Made by a program: the position numbers and the translations under genes
Source of the DNA: Strigamia acuminata
Lineage: Eukaryota; Arthropoda; Chilopoda; Geophilomorpha; Linotaeniidae
Assembly (NCBI GenBank): GCA_949358305.1
Contig: OX442316.1
Span: 17,112,001-17,176,000, forward strand
Length of the DNA stretch: 64,000 bases
Direction: 5' to 3'
Shown here: piece after piece, positions 45,155-57,434 of the stretch
How the letters are laid out: the number at the start of each line of letters is the position of its first letter
Position numbering within the stretch: position 1 is the first letter of the stretch
The notes under the pieces: model-generated
Told to the model about the DNA's origin: nothing
The model's database searches: none
Seen by the model: only the letters and a program-made list of their open reading frames with translations

Positions 45155-47325
45155 GGGTTTGTGGGTTTTGTCTTTTCGATGATGGTTTGTGGCTGTTTTT
45201 GGTGTTCGGTAAGTTTTGGAAAGTAATTTTTAAGTTGAAATTAAATTCTGATTGTGTGAAAGTTTGTGTCTAATTGATGGATTATTAAGGAAATAAATCT
45301 GGAGTTAATTTGGATCTTAAACTGCTAATGCGGGGTCGTAAACGGGCTTGGAAATCAGTTTTATGGTTGAACCCATTTAGAAATGCCATAAAAAAATATC
45401 TCGGAGGTACGGATTTATGGTAAACTGTAAAATTAGTTAGGAATTTTTGAACGTAAAATAACGCTCAAACGAGGAGATTATTCACAGTGACGTCGCGAAT
45501 TGTTTAATTTAATGAAAAACACAAAACCTATACCAGAATAAAAACACGTAAAATAAAAAGTAATGCCCATTGCAGTGCCCAGTGCCCAGCTTTAGATTTA
45601 TATGGTAATAATATAGGTTGCCATGTGGTTCAAAAATATATTGTACAATATATTGCTTTTCATTTAATGCATTCCAAAATGTATAGCATTTTGTGGAATT
45701 AAGTATATTATTTTTTCATGAACCAGTTTTCTGTGATATTGAAATTCGTTTGAAAGATGTCTGGTTGCATAAATAAATTTAAATAATGCATTTCATAATA
45801 CAAAAATCCATTTCGAAAATGCCATTCATATTTGGCAAATATTTCGTAATATATTTTACAAAATGTATACCAATATTATTTATTAGAAAATACATTTTAA
45901 TATAATTTTAAAATATTTTAAAATTCGCTTAAAGGAGAAATGGTTGGGAGTTTGGCGCGTTAATTCATCATCGAGTCGACGTGCCACCATTTTCTATTAA
46001 TTCTTCTTGATTTGTTTGCCGGAGAAGCAACTGCTGACAGTTGCGGCTAACGCTACCAAGAAATAATGACGGGGGCCGTCTGGCGGCCGTGAATTATTCT
46101 TATCTTAAAGCGAAGCTGAAAATAAAATATGAAGAAAGTATAATAATAAAAAAGGAAGGGAAAAAAGAAAAGAAAAAGAAGCGGCATCTGGTGAAAAATG
46201 ACCCACGAGAGCCGTGAGTTTGGAGGAACCATCTTTTAGCTGCAAAAGCCCCTTCCTTCCTTCTTTGCTGTGTTTAGCTCGAGGATGAACTGGACCTTTA
46301 TTGACGACCGCTGTCCTGGTAGAATGAGTTTGGCGAATCCGCAGGAATTTGGACTTTCATCAAAACTCCCGAGCAAATTCCAACTTTGGGCGGACGCCGC
46401 TTGGACACGCGGGTCCATTTCAATTAACTCGACGGGCAAATGTTAATTAATTTGTTTAGATCGGGTGATTGGCGTGACCGGTTCATTTTTTTTTTTTTTT
46501 TTTTGTTGGGGGTATAAAAATGGAGAAGTTATGGGTGTTTGAATTATGACTTGGAGTTGAGCACATTTAGAGTTTATGGAGAAATGTTTCGAGAAATGGT
46601 TTATTGAGCTGCCCCTGTGCTTCGCTGCGGAGCATTGTTGGCAATAATCGAGTGGAAGGAGATTTTTTAAAAATTTCTTTTAAATTTGTTTTTTTTTTTG
46701 GGTGTGAAAAACACGTTCATCGTTCAGTCATTGCTCAGTTTTGCGTCGTCTACGATTTTTCCTAGTGGACAGAGACGAGTTAGTTCAGTCAGGGGCGAAG
46801 ATTAGGCTTACGGTTGATTTTATTTTTTAGAAAAACTGAAAATTCAATTTGTTGACACTAAAAATCTCTCGGTCTTAATTGAAGTGAGTTAAAAGGCTTT
46901 CGGCCGGTTTAGTTGAAATTAAAAACTGAAAAATTAATTTGTTGACCACCCAACTTGGATGAAATGACCTGAAAGAAAAATCGAGCTAAAACCTTGTAAA
47001 CGTGTGGAGATTAAACGTGTGTTGAGAAAATGGATTTTTTGGTCAAATTCGGTCAAATCCCCCTCAAATCGGTGTAATCACGGCCTTGTCACGTGACAAT
47101 GGTGTAACGTCACCTTGAAATCATCAAATTGTGAGAAGCATTAGTATTATAATAATAAAGATTTGTATTACTCGGCAATCATTCACTTATGTTAAAGAAA
47201 TTTTGAAGGAGTTTTGTACTTACAACATGAAGAACCCTCGTAGGAATATGTGGGAACTGAAAGCGGAATTTAGACATCACAGAAAAAAATGTATTTTTCT
47301 CTTTATAAGTAAAAACAACATTGTT
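45155..47325. other. No gene recognised
   Basis: 45640-45900 is an A/T-rich, ATGCATTT-containing repeat-like stretch. T-runs occur near 46487 and 46687. The only coding-like piece is 46236-46439. Confidence 0.5.
46236..46439. other. Open segment on both strands, strand unclear
   Basis: About 200 bp of raised G+C content are open on the - strand (MPVELIEMDPRVQ..., 67 codons to a stop) and on the + strand after the acceptor-like TTTGCTGTGTTTAG (NWTFIDDRCPGRMSL...). Neither product is recognised. At most one can be real. Confidence 0.2.
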
Positions 47326-47329
47326 CAAG

Positions 47330-47610
47330 TTCAATTTTTTTCCATAAAAAAAATACCCAAGAAATCAAAAATCAATTTTTTTCTTCAAAAATTAAAATAA
47401 TCAATTTTTTTCTTCAAAAATTAAAATAATCAATTATTTTTCTTTAAAAATCAAAATAATCAATTATTTTTCTTTAAAAATTAAAATAATCAATTATTTT
47501 TCTTCAAAAATCAAAATAATCAATTTTTTTTCTCCAAAAATTAAAAATAATCCTTATTTTTCCCATAAAATCGAAATAATCAACTTTTTCCCAGAAAAAC
47601 CCCACAATCA
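47330..47610. repeat. 29/30-bp minisatellite
   Basis: Units AATCAATTATTTTTCTTTAA then AAATCAAAAT, with decreasing similarity at both ends. Confidence 0.92.
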
Positions 47611-47614
47611 AATT

Positions 47615-49320
47615 TTTTCAACCCACAAAAAGCCAATTTTTTTAAAAAAGGAATTCTGCGAGTATTTCCATCCGTATTTTGATTAAATTCCATTACAAGT
47701 TTGTTTTTACTCTACCGGGCCAGTACGGTTTAAAAAGTTGACAGCTGCGGGAAAAATTTGAGCCGAAACACACGGCTTTGTAATAAAATTAGAAATGAGC
47801 AACGACTCCTAAAAATGATAGCAAATTGGTGAATGGGAGTTGTTAAAATCCATTAGACAGCACTCGTTTAAGAGATTCTGGGTTACACGGCCATGAAAAA
47901 ACTAATTGAGTGGCGTTAGCAAGCAAAAGAGTGACTTAATAAGTCGATCGTAAAGCAGGGGCGGACTCCTCCTTACCCCCCATTTTTACTGATCCAGTTA
48001 CGATCTTTTTATGATCTTCACGAGGAGATGAGTACCCCTTGAAGAGACAAGTTCTTGTGCCAGCGGATAGAAGAAATTGTCTCGCTGCTGCCCCCCTCAC
48101 ATAATGACCCACATAACTACCATTTTCTCATCCTCTATTTTCTTTTTTATCGGCTTAGTCAAATTACTTGTTGATGAAAACATTGCACATGATTTATTTT
48201 GAGGTGAAAGATTTGTATTTGTTGACGGCTGGTTTTGTTTTTATCATTTTTTAATGGTTTTTTTAAAGGCGTGAACAGGGTAAGAGCAGAAATGGCTTAG
48301 CAGAACTAAAAGGGGAATTAAAACAAGGAGCCCCACATTGGGGCCCTGCCAACAAGGGAACAAATTTATAATGAGTCACGAGGTAGAATTTCAAGATGTC
48401 ACGGGCCACCGGGCCAGTCCAGCATTGGGGTTTTGTACCGGAAAGGCAATAGTAGAACAAGTTATTAATATTGAACAAGAAATATAAATACAAACAGAAA
48501 GACAGATCCATATTGGGCCCTGCAGGTGCTAAGGCCGGCCCTGATTGTTAGATATTTCCTCACTATTATGGATGATTGCTGGAGGTACACAACGGCATGT
48601 ATGGGGCCCCGTCAGCACCAGGTGCCGCCTATACATCAGCAATTTTTTTTAAAAAATAAAATAATAATAAGAAAAGATGGGTTGGGGAACCGCAAGATGT
48701 GCTATTTTGGACATCTAAGAGAAGTTTTAAAGAGTTGCTACAATGTTTCATTAATATTTATGTATTGGTATGTGTGAGCACTTAAATTGCAAGTGGTATT
48801 TGCATTAGCGCTGTTAATGTATGTTGCAGGGAAGTGCATAATCGATGATTGGGGGGCGCTTTTAAGGAATGATGGTAGAAGGATGTATTAATTCTTGGAT
48901 GCAAAATGGATGAAGGGATAATACGGTGGAAAATCGATGCGTTGGGGGAAAAAATACCTTTTTAGGGAATAAAATTTATCTGATAATTTTATGATGGTTC
49001 TGGGACATTAAAACAACATTTCCTCTGTTTGATGTTCCATTAAAGGGATGAAAAAAGGGCTACAAAATTGTAGGGATTCAATTTTATTGGGTAAGTATGA
49101 CGCCATGGTGACATGTAGAGTGTGTTTGAACTCGGGGGCGCCTTAGCATGGGGGGGGAAAACGCAGTAATGCCAGATTTACGACTCCTTGATAGCGACTA
49201 CCATGTTGCTGTCAACCATTCGTGTCCTGATTTATGGTGATCAGCCCCGGAATGGCCAATGTAAATGAGGAACAATTCCCAAACTAACCAACGTGGGATT
49301 TTTAAGAAAAATGTTTGTTT
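47615..49320. other. No gene seen
   Basis: Apart from the possible hAT-like element at 48276-48541, only short frames. Confidence 0.5.
48276..48541. mobile_element. Possible hAT-like element ending in GGCCGGCCCTG
   Basis: The right end, reversed, reads CAGGGCCGGCCTTAGC, a typical hAT terminus. The left limit is placed at CAGGGTAAGAGCAG, which matches only in CAGGG, and no target duplication was found. The left boundary may be wrong. Confidence 0.35.
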
Positions 49321-49324
49321 GTTT

Positions 49325-50045
49325 TTTTAATTTGTAAAATTACTTTCTTAACGTAAAATTGCTTTTTTGCGTTTAATTATTTTTAGCGTAAAATTGCATT
49401 TTCTAACGTAAACTTGCATTCTATCGTAACATTGCATTTTTCTCAGCATAAAATTGCTTTTATTAACGTAAAATTGCTTTTATAGACGCAAAATTGCTTT
49501 TATAAATGTAAAATTGCTTTTATAAACGTAAAATTACTTTTATAAACGCAAAATTGCTTTTATAAACGTAAAATTGCTTATTTAACGAAAAATTGCTTTT
49601 ATAAACGTAAAATTGCTTTTCAAAACGTAAAATTACTTTTATAAACGTAAAATTGCTTTTATAAACGTAAAATTTGCTTTTATAAACGTAAAAATGCTTT
49701 TATAAACGCAAAATTGCTTTTATAAATGTAAAATTGCTTTTATAAACGTAAAATTGCTAATTTAACGAAAAATTGCTTTTATAAACGTGAAATTGCTTTT
49801 ATAAACGTGAAATTGATTTTATAAACGTAAAATTGCTTTTATAAACGTAAAATTGCTTTTATAAACGTAAAATTGCTTTTATAAACGTAAAATTGCTTTT
49901 ATAAACGTAAAATTGCTTTTATAAACGTAAAATTGCTTTTATAAACGTAAAATTCTTTTATAAACAAAAAATTGCTTTATAAACGTAAAATTGATTTTAT
50001 ACACGTAAAATTGCTTATTTAACGAAAAATTGCTTTATTTGACAT
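49325..50045. repeat. 20-bp minisatellite with a 180-bp higher-order repeat
   Basis: About 35 units of CTTTTATAAACGTAAAATTG. A marker unit TTTAACGAAAAATTGC recurs at 49581 and 49761, exactly 180 bp (nine units) apart, and again near 50020. Confidence 0.96.
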
Positions 50046-50659
50046 AAGCATTTAAAAAAATACTAAATGGCTTTTTTTTTAAAAAAATAAAAGAAAAAAT
50101 TTTTTTTTTATGTCATCATGTTTTTTTTTGGGAAATTGTTGATGTATAATGAATTTACTTTAAAGATGATTGAGTGCCAATTATTTTTTCTCCCTTCTCG
50201 TTGGAGCTTAATAAGTGTTTGAATTATGAAGGTGGGAACGTGGGCGGATCTAATTTCTCACTTGAAACTGTAGTTACCGTGCGGTTTGAGTTCTGGGGTC
50301 TGTTACTCTTCAAAATCGAAGAGGCGATTGAGGTTGGTGTGATATTTTGACAGGTAATTAGTGGTATGCAATTTATTCTGTCTGCCGTCATTAGAGGCGT
50401 GTTTGTTATTTCCACAACAGGCATCTCTCTGCCAGTAACTGTTTAACGCTGGAATTTAATATTTAATAAGAAGCAGAAAATTATTCTGACAGGTTAAATA
50501 AGAGCGCATTCGCATGTTGGGTCAAAAGTTCCGCTTACGTTAGGGATTAATGTTTTTAACTGAGTTTAGGTTAGGATGTGCTCGTAAAGATTAGAAAATT
50601 TTTGTATAGTTTTCATGTCGATTTGAGATTATTTATAATAGTGAAAAATGTTAATAATT

Positions 50660-51120
50660 AGCATCTATGCACTTAAAACAGCAATTTTATGTATAAAATG
50701 CTGTTAGAACATCAATTTTGTGTATAAAATGCTGTTAAAACAGCAATTTTTGGTCTAAAATGCTGTTAAAACAGAAATTTTTGGTCTAAAATGCTGTTAA
50801 AACAGTAATTTTTGGTCTAAAATTCACTTAAAACAGCAATTTTTGGTTTAAAATGCACATAGAACAGCTATTTTGGGTCTAAAATTTACTTAAAACAGCT
50901 ATTTTGGGTTTAAAATTCACTTAAAAACCAATTTTTGGTCTAAAATGTTATTAAAATTGCAGATTGTGATCAAAAAAATAAATTTGTGCATTTCAAATTG
51001 CATTCTTTGCTCTAAAAAATACACTTTTGTGCATAAAACCGTAGTTTTTGATTTTAATTTGTTGTTGCAATTGCAGTTTTTAGTCTGAAAAATGCATTTT
51101 TGCACTTAAAAGTGCAGTTT
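50660..51120. repeat. 31-bp minisatellite
   Basis: Units GTCTAAAATGCTGTTAAAAC then AGCAATTTTTG. TGCTGTTAAAACAGCA is a perfect 16-bp palindrome in each good unit. The right half drifts toward TGCATTT words. Confidence 0.93.
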
Positions 51121-51603
51121 TTGTCCTGCAAGTGATATTAGTTATCTATTTTGTATCTTTCATAACATTTATTTCTGCTATTATCTGTTAATTATATTCT
51201 GATTTAGTCTTGAATTGTATTAAAGTCAATAAAAAGTAGTGCAAGAAAATTGCAATCGGCAAAGAATTAATTAATGATACCGGATAAAGAAGAAATGAGT
51301 TTTGGGAATATTTCTCACCGAGTTAAGATGATAATTAAATTTGATGGCAGTGCAAGGGAAAAGTTTGCTCAAATAAAAGATTTCCTTTCACAAATACATC
51401 ATTAATAATAGTAGTTCGTGTCAGACACGAATGTTAATTAAAACGAAAGAGGGAAAAAATGTAAAAAGAAGTGATTGGAGACTGCAGGGTCTTAAATTAT
51501 GCAGCGTTTACTCAAGAACAGTTAACGAGTTCGCCATGATGACTGCAATTTAAATTTATGAAATTTAATGTCATTTCGTTCTGAGTGGTCTGAATGCGGC
51601 GAG

Positions 51604-51833
51604 TATAGTTTTACAGAAGCGTTGCAGTGAAGTGTGACTGCTGCGAGGGGCAGCAATACCATAGTATTACAGGAGCAGTTGCAGTGAAGTGTCAGTGCTT
51701 TGAGGGGGCAGCAATTCTAAAATGAATTCAGAAGTGCATTGTTGTGAATTGTTGTCACATTGAACAAATTTTGAACACTAAATTTGTCACAATTTGAAAT
51801 GCTGCCCCATCAAAACGGTGACACTTTACTGCA
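51604..51833. repeat. MITE with a duplicated end
   Basis: TGCAGTGAAGTGT then GGGGCAGCAAT occurs twice in direct orientation (from about 51623 and 51680). It occurs again inverted at 51798-51833 (GCTGCCCC ... ACACTTTACTGCA). The inner pair makes a 154-bp inverted-repeat element, with the extra copy as an attached direct repeat of about 57 bp. Confidence 0.65.
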
Positions 51834-52484
51834 GTACTTTGTGCGTGCTCGCGAAGCTCGCAATCACTTACGCACTAAAAATAAAAATAAAAATCGAATT
51901 TTTTTTTTTCTGAAAATTTTATTTTATAAAATGCGTTTATAAAAATAAAAAAGAAATGTCGTAAAAGGTTTTGTGCGTGGGGTAGTTGGAGAGGGGAGGA
52001 TGGAATTTGTTTCATCTGCCAGCTGTTGTCAACACAAGACGAAGTTTGTTCGTTTCTATTCTAAATCGAGCGAGGAAAATGGAATTTATTTTTTTTACAT
52101 TGCCATTTGTACTGTCCTTGTTCACCTGATTATAAAGCAGGTGGAATTTAAGGGATTTAGATGTGAAGACAATTTAATGTGTTTAGCTTAAACGGATGAA
52201 ACGACCGTAAAACGAGATTATGCCAATTTGAATTTGCAAAAAAATATTTTTTTGTTTATTTAATTTAATTTAATTTAATTTAATTTAATTTTTTTTTTTT
52301 TGGTTTTATTTAATTTTGTCTTTTATTTTTTTTTTTTTTCTAATTGAAACTAGAGGTAAGAAGTGCGTTGGATTTTAATTAACAATTGCCTTGACGACGA
52401 ATAAATCTGGTTGTGTGAATAATTAGTCGAGTGTTTGGCTTCCTCCCATTGCAGCTTTGGTCCGACTTTAAGAGTCCTAATTAC

Positions 52485-52535
52485 CTGCGTCAATCCATCT
52501 TGTTCAGCATGTTTCTCTAGAATTGACTTTTTGAG
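52485..52535 (-). CDS. Candidate 51-bp exon on the minus strand (unrecognised)
   Basis: On the - strand a pyrimidine tract (TTGTCTTTTTTTCTACC) leads to GTGACAG. Seventeen codons follow, LKKSILEKHAEQDGLTQ, then CAG|GTAATT. The frame continues open to a stop at 52350-52352, so the donor is optional. It looks coding but is short and isolated. Confidence 0.22.
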
Positions 52536-52739
52536 CTGTCACGAGGTAGAAAAAAAGACAACTTTTACTTCTTAATCTTCACCACATACAACTGTAGAAA
52601 ACTCAATTTATTCAACGCAATCTAACTTTTAAAAGAATTATAAAAATTTAAATTTTTTAAATTAAGAAATAATTACTCTGTTTTGAATATCAGCCAGTAC
52701 CTGAATTATAACCAGGTAACAACAGTGGAACTGTGTTAA

Positions 52740-53165
52740 TTGTATATTTGGTCTAAAATGCACTTAAAAGTGCAATTTGTGGTCTAAAATGCACTTAAAA
52801 TTGCAATTTGTGCTCAAAAATGCATTTAAAACGAAAATTTGTGGTCCAAAATGCACTTAAAACTGAAATTTGTGGTCTAAAATGTACATTAAACTGCAAT
52901 TTTGAGTTTAAAATGCACTTAAAACTGCAATTTGTGGTCCAAAATGCACTTAAAACTGCAATTTGTGGTCCAAAATGCACTTAAAACTGAAATTTGTGGT
53001 CTAAAATGTACATTAAACTACAATTTGTGGTCTAAAATGCACTTCAAACTGCAATTTGTGGTCCAAAATCCACTTAAAACTGATATTTGTGGTCTAAAAT
53101 ACACTTAAAACTGCAATTTGTTGTCTAAAATGAACATAAAACTGCAGTATTGGGTCTAAAATTCT
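52740..53165. repeat. 31-bp minisatellite related to the one at 50.7 kb
   Basis: Units GGTCTAAAATGCACTTAAAA then CTGCAATTTGT. The pattern (GTCTAAAATGC-TTAAAA-TGCAATTT) parallels 50660-51120, so the two arrays may share an origin. Confidence 0.94.
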
Positions 53166-53169
53166 ATTA

Positions 53170-54148
53170 TTTTGTCATTTCTGCTAAGAAAATAACAAAA
53201 GTTTTTAATTATCATTTTTTTGTTTTAAATTTTAAATTTCTCAAAGATGCACGAATTTATCTAAGTAGGAAGTAATGGATTGCGACATTAACAGAAGCGG
53301 GAAATGCTAATGCATCTAATCTTTTCAATTTAATAAAATTACAATTATGCTTGAATAATTTCTAAACTTTAAATCATGAAAATGGACATTTTTCACGAGC
53401 GGAGTAATAAAATTGGACTCGACTTGACTCAAATTGATGAAATCTCCAGCAGTGCCCGCTTCTCTTATCCTTGGTTGCATTGAGCATTTAATTACACCAG
53501 TTGTCACTGGAAGATTTACTACGTCTCCACGCGTGACCAAAGCTTCTCTTTCCTGCTGCACTTAATGATTAAAGGATGTTCAACCTCCAAAGACCGGGCT
53601 TGAATTGGTCAAGCTTTAGAGAGACCTGCGTGCACAAATCCTGCATGCAAATGAAAATGAAATTTAATTCCAAACTTGCAAACTTGCCAAGGCTCGCCAA
53701 AGTCTCTTGTTTCTCCTGACTTAAAGTTTTTTCGTCTACAACTACATAAGACCGGAGGAGGAGCGCGAGGAGAAGTCGTGGAGTGGAGTCTCGCTCTGAC
53801 AACACTACAGTGGCTGGTCATTGGACTCGTGTAAAAGGCCATGTGCTGGCTGGAGTGGTGCCTGCGCGCGATAGGTGAAAATGGAGTGTTGTGTGCACGA
53901 ATTACTTTCTCGGAGAGAAGCTTGATTGCTCCGATCGATCAGTGGCATCAACTCGAAGAAAGATGAAATAAGGACGAGTTGAAGCAACTTCATATGGTTT
54001 GACCTAGGACGATTAATACAGGACTTTGTTTGGTGGATGGTGCCGGAATCAAGTTTATACGATCGCTTCATCAAAGTTGGCCTAGATGCAATTGCTCAGG
54101 AAATATTTGAGGGAAACAGACTCTTCTTCCACCCTGTATATTATAGTA
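53170..54148. other. No gene recognised
   Basis: Several 70-90-codon frames on the - strand overlap in different registers. None shows a family motif or clear splice sites. Confidence 0.45.
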
Positions 54149-54296
54149 CAGTCAAGTCTCGTTCTTACGAATCGCAAGGGACTAGAGAAATCGTTACATC
54201 GTGGTTCGTTATGACGATAAATTCGTTATATCGGGGTTCGTTGTAACGAGAAATTCGTTCTTTCGCGGTTTGTTATAACGAGAAATGATGAGGTTC
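54149..54296. mobile_element. pogo/Tigger-like MITE, copy 3 (right end lost)
   Basis: It starts CAGTCAAGTCTCGTTCTTAC after TA and continues with GGTTCGTTATGACG and GGTTTGTTATAACG words. The inverted right terminus is missing or too decayed to see. Confidence 0.75.
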
Positions 54297-54696
54297 GCCG
54301 GGGGAGGGTTCAAGGGGGGCGCTGGGCTCCCTTGTGAAGAAAAAAACCCAAGAACACGCGAAAAACCAAGAAACAGCGTTAGTCACTCTTGTTTTAACAC
54401 ATCTGGTTTGCAATCGAGTGTGAACAGGACTTTAAAAATTTTATCTTTGTTGTAGTAAATCAGCAATGCTCCGCAAGTTTCTAATTTAGAATTCTGTCCT
54501 ATCTCTGCTGGTTTAAAAGATACACATTGATCCTTAGGTCCAAGGTTACTTTCGATGCGCCATTGAATTGCACCATCCAACACTCCCTTTCCGACTGCAT
54601 CATCGGTAAAACCATTTGAGTTTTGGCTTGTAAAGGAGTTACTCTCCTGCACATTCTTAAATGAAACACCCCTGTGTATAAGATACCTCTGGAGTA

Positions 54697-54907
54697 CAGT
54701 CGTGGGCAAAAAAAACTTTCCTTCAGTTTAGCTGTTTTAAGTTTATCTATCATGATTTGCCCGGTCTATCTTTTAATACTGTTGTTAGGGCAAGACGAGA
54801 GACCGGGTCAAGATTGATGTCATTGAATCTCAATGGATTTTTTATGTCACTTGGTAGACAAACTTAAAACAGCTAAACTGAATGGAAGTTTTTTCTGTCT
54901 ACGACTG
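54697..54907. mobile_element. Tc1-like MITE (211 bp) with long inverted repeats
   Basis: The ends CAGTCGTGGGCAAAAAAAAC and, reversed, CAGTCGTAGACAGAAAAAAC continue through TTCAGTTTAGCTGTTTTAAG, giving about 55 bp of inverted repeat. TA precedes it; TG follows where TA is expected. No transposase. Confidence 0.85.
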
Positions 54908-55245
54908 TGTAAAAACTGGTGTTTTAAAGGGACGCGCCAAATGGGGAGAATTGGAGGTGGCGCCATGTTTGGCCACCAGAGGATCACTTCGGTGACCCAC
55001 AATGTAAATGGGAAAGTCTACTTGTGTAATTAGGACAGGAAGTGTATTTTGCATATCCTGTTTTATGAATAAATAATCACTGTTCAATGTAACCCCTGTA
55101 TGTACGCGTGTTTCTTCTCAAATCTAAAGCAATCAGTTTAAATCCTATGCCATCGGTGATCCAAGGTAATTTCGAACAATTCCAAATACAAAATCGAGTT
55201 GCTACCACAACAGACTGTGCCATTTCTTCGCATGTTATACGAATA

Positions 55246-55401
55246 CAATGAGCCTCGTTATAGCATATCGACCCAAAAGATCACTTCGTTATAGCGAAAG
55301 TTTGTCATATTTTTTTAACACGATGTTCTATGGCCGGCCAACCAAACCAGCTATTTTTAAGTATTCGTTATATCGCGGTTCGTTATAATGAGGTTTGATT
55401 G
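55246..55401. mobile_element. pogo/Tigger-like MITE, copy 4 (156 bp)
   Basis: CAATGAGCCTCGTTATAGC on the left and, reversed, CAATCAAACCTCATTATAAC on the right. The left flank is TA and the right is AA. The interior matches copies 1 and 2 (CCAACCAAACCAGCTATTTT). Confidence 0.82.
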
Positions 55402-55404
55402 AAT

Positions 55405-56825
55405 AAACCGTTAAGTGGTGATTACCGCTTACTGGTATATGTTTTCTTTTGAAAAGTATAGAATAAAATAGGTGTTGCTTCTGCGCTTCATTCGATAACT
55501 TCGTTAACGTTACTATCAGAATTGTGCCACAGGTCATGAGTTTAGCGTTGAGCTCGACGGATACTTCAGCATTAGTAACACCTGTACGAGAAGCAGAATG
55601 TACTTGTATGTAAAAAGTGTTGATACGGCAACTAAAGGCGTTTTCTCATTCCACACACGTGCGTTGGACTGGACTCGATGACCCCAGGTTGCTCCCTGCA
55701 AGGATCAAGTACAGTGTGACCCTGGCGAGATGCACTCCAGCTTCATCTGGAAATTCAATCTGCCAAAAATGTTAGTGTGGCATAAAAGTCGGCTACTCCT
55801 CGGAGGTATCCGCACATTACACATCACCTGGCAACGGCTGCCGATGTAAGAATGAGGGAAAAAAGTGGGAAAAGTTTGTTTCAGTTTCGAGTTTTGAGTT
55901 TAAAGATGAGATGGAAAGTGAAAGGCCGAAATCATTGATGCTGAAGATGTTGGGAAGAGGACAATGAAGGAATTAATCAGAGGTCTGCAGACATTGGAAT
56001 GGAGACCGCATTCTACAGAACCATTTCGGAACAGCTCTGTCAGTGACAAAGGAGTTTGACACATGACACAAAGAAGGTTTTAACCTTTTAGCACTTAATT
56101 CTTTGATGCAATTGCTCATTCGGGACTCCGGAGCACTATGTCATGTTTTAATGTATTAAATGTGTCAAATTCATGTACGGATAAGAAGTTTTTAAGGAAT
56201 AACTTTTATCTAACTGCGCTGAAATTTATAACTGAGGCGGGAACAAAGGCTCGATCTAAGTCGGAGAAAAATGGCCGCCGCTGGAAAGGAAATGGGCGTT
56301 TAAAGAATGGAAAAAACTTAATTTGTTGTTTCCGGTTTGGGGTGTTTTAGAAATTGTGGAAAATGAAAAGTCATTCATTACTCACGTCTGGTTTTTTTTT
56401 TTATTTTTTTTTAATAAACAGAAGTAATGTTTATTTTTTTTTGCCTTTTTGGTTTTTAAATGTGTGATTTACTTAGTCATTAACAGATTAATGTGTTGTA
56501 ATGGCTCCCACTTGAATAATCGTTGGAGGTTTTCCGCTTTTACTCGAGCAGTTTGAGACGAAGCCGAGTGGAGCCGGCTGCCGGCAATTATGGCGACAAA
56601 ACGGATCGCATGCCACGTTTGGGGTTCGATAAGTATGAGTGACAACGGGAGCCGCGATTGATGAGCGGGTGCATTTCTCCTCGAACTAAACATCCTTTTC
56701 TATAAAATGTGCCTGAAGATGAGAGGCGGATACTTGAGCATCACATGAAACGAATGTCAAGTCTGAAATTCATCACTCGCATGCCGGTGCGTTCAGTCCC
56801 ACGTTTTGGCGACACTGTGCACTAC
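55405..56825. other. No gene recognised
   Basis: 55660-55800 and 56530-56640 have raised G+C content. The latter follows an acceptor-like CCGCTTTTACTCGAGCAG but ends in a stop after 26 codons. Confidence 0.45.
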
Positions 56826-56829
56826 CGTA

Positions 56830-57430
56830 GAGAGATTGAAAATCGGAAAATAAATATTGGTCGATATTGAAAATCGGTAAATAAAAATTGGTCGATATGG
56901 AAAATCGGAAAATAGATATTGGTTGATATTGAAAATCGGTAAATAAATATTGGTCGATATTGAAAATCGGAAAATAAATATTAGTCTATATTGAAAATCG
57001 GAAAATAAATATTAGTCGATATTGAAAATCGGAAAATAAATATTGGTCGATCTGGATAATCGGAAAATAAATATTAGTCGATAATGAAAAGCGAAAAATA
57101 AATATTGGTCGATCTGGAAAATCGGTAAATAAATATTGCTCGATATTGAAAATCGGAAAATAAATATTGGTCGATCTGTAAAATCGGAAAATAAATATTA
57201 GTCGATATTGAAAATCGGAAAATAAATATTGGTCGATATTGAAAATCGGTAAATAAATATTGGTCGATATTGAAAATCGGAAAATAAATATTGGTCGATC
57301 TCGAAAATCGGAAAATAAATATTAGTCGATATTGAAAAGCGAAAAATAAATATTGGTCAATATGGAAAATCGGAAAATAAATTTTGATTGATGTAAAAAA
57401 ATCAGCAAATAAAAATTAGTCGATAATGAT
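56830..57430. repeat. 31-bp minisatellite
   Basis: About 19 units of GAAAATCGGAAAATAAATAT then TGGTCGATATT, with alternating TTGG/TTAG and ATATT/ATCTG variants. Confidence 0.96.
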
Positions 57431-57434
57431 AATC

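Noticed and set aside
49325-50045. Regularly spaced repeats resembling a CRISPR array
   Set aside because: Units are contiguous without unique spacers, and the context is eukaryotic.
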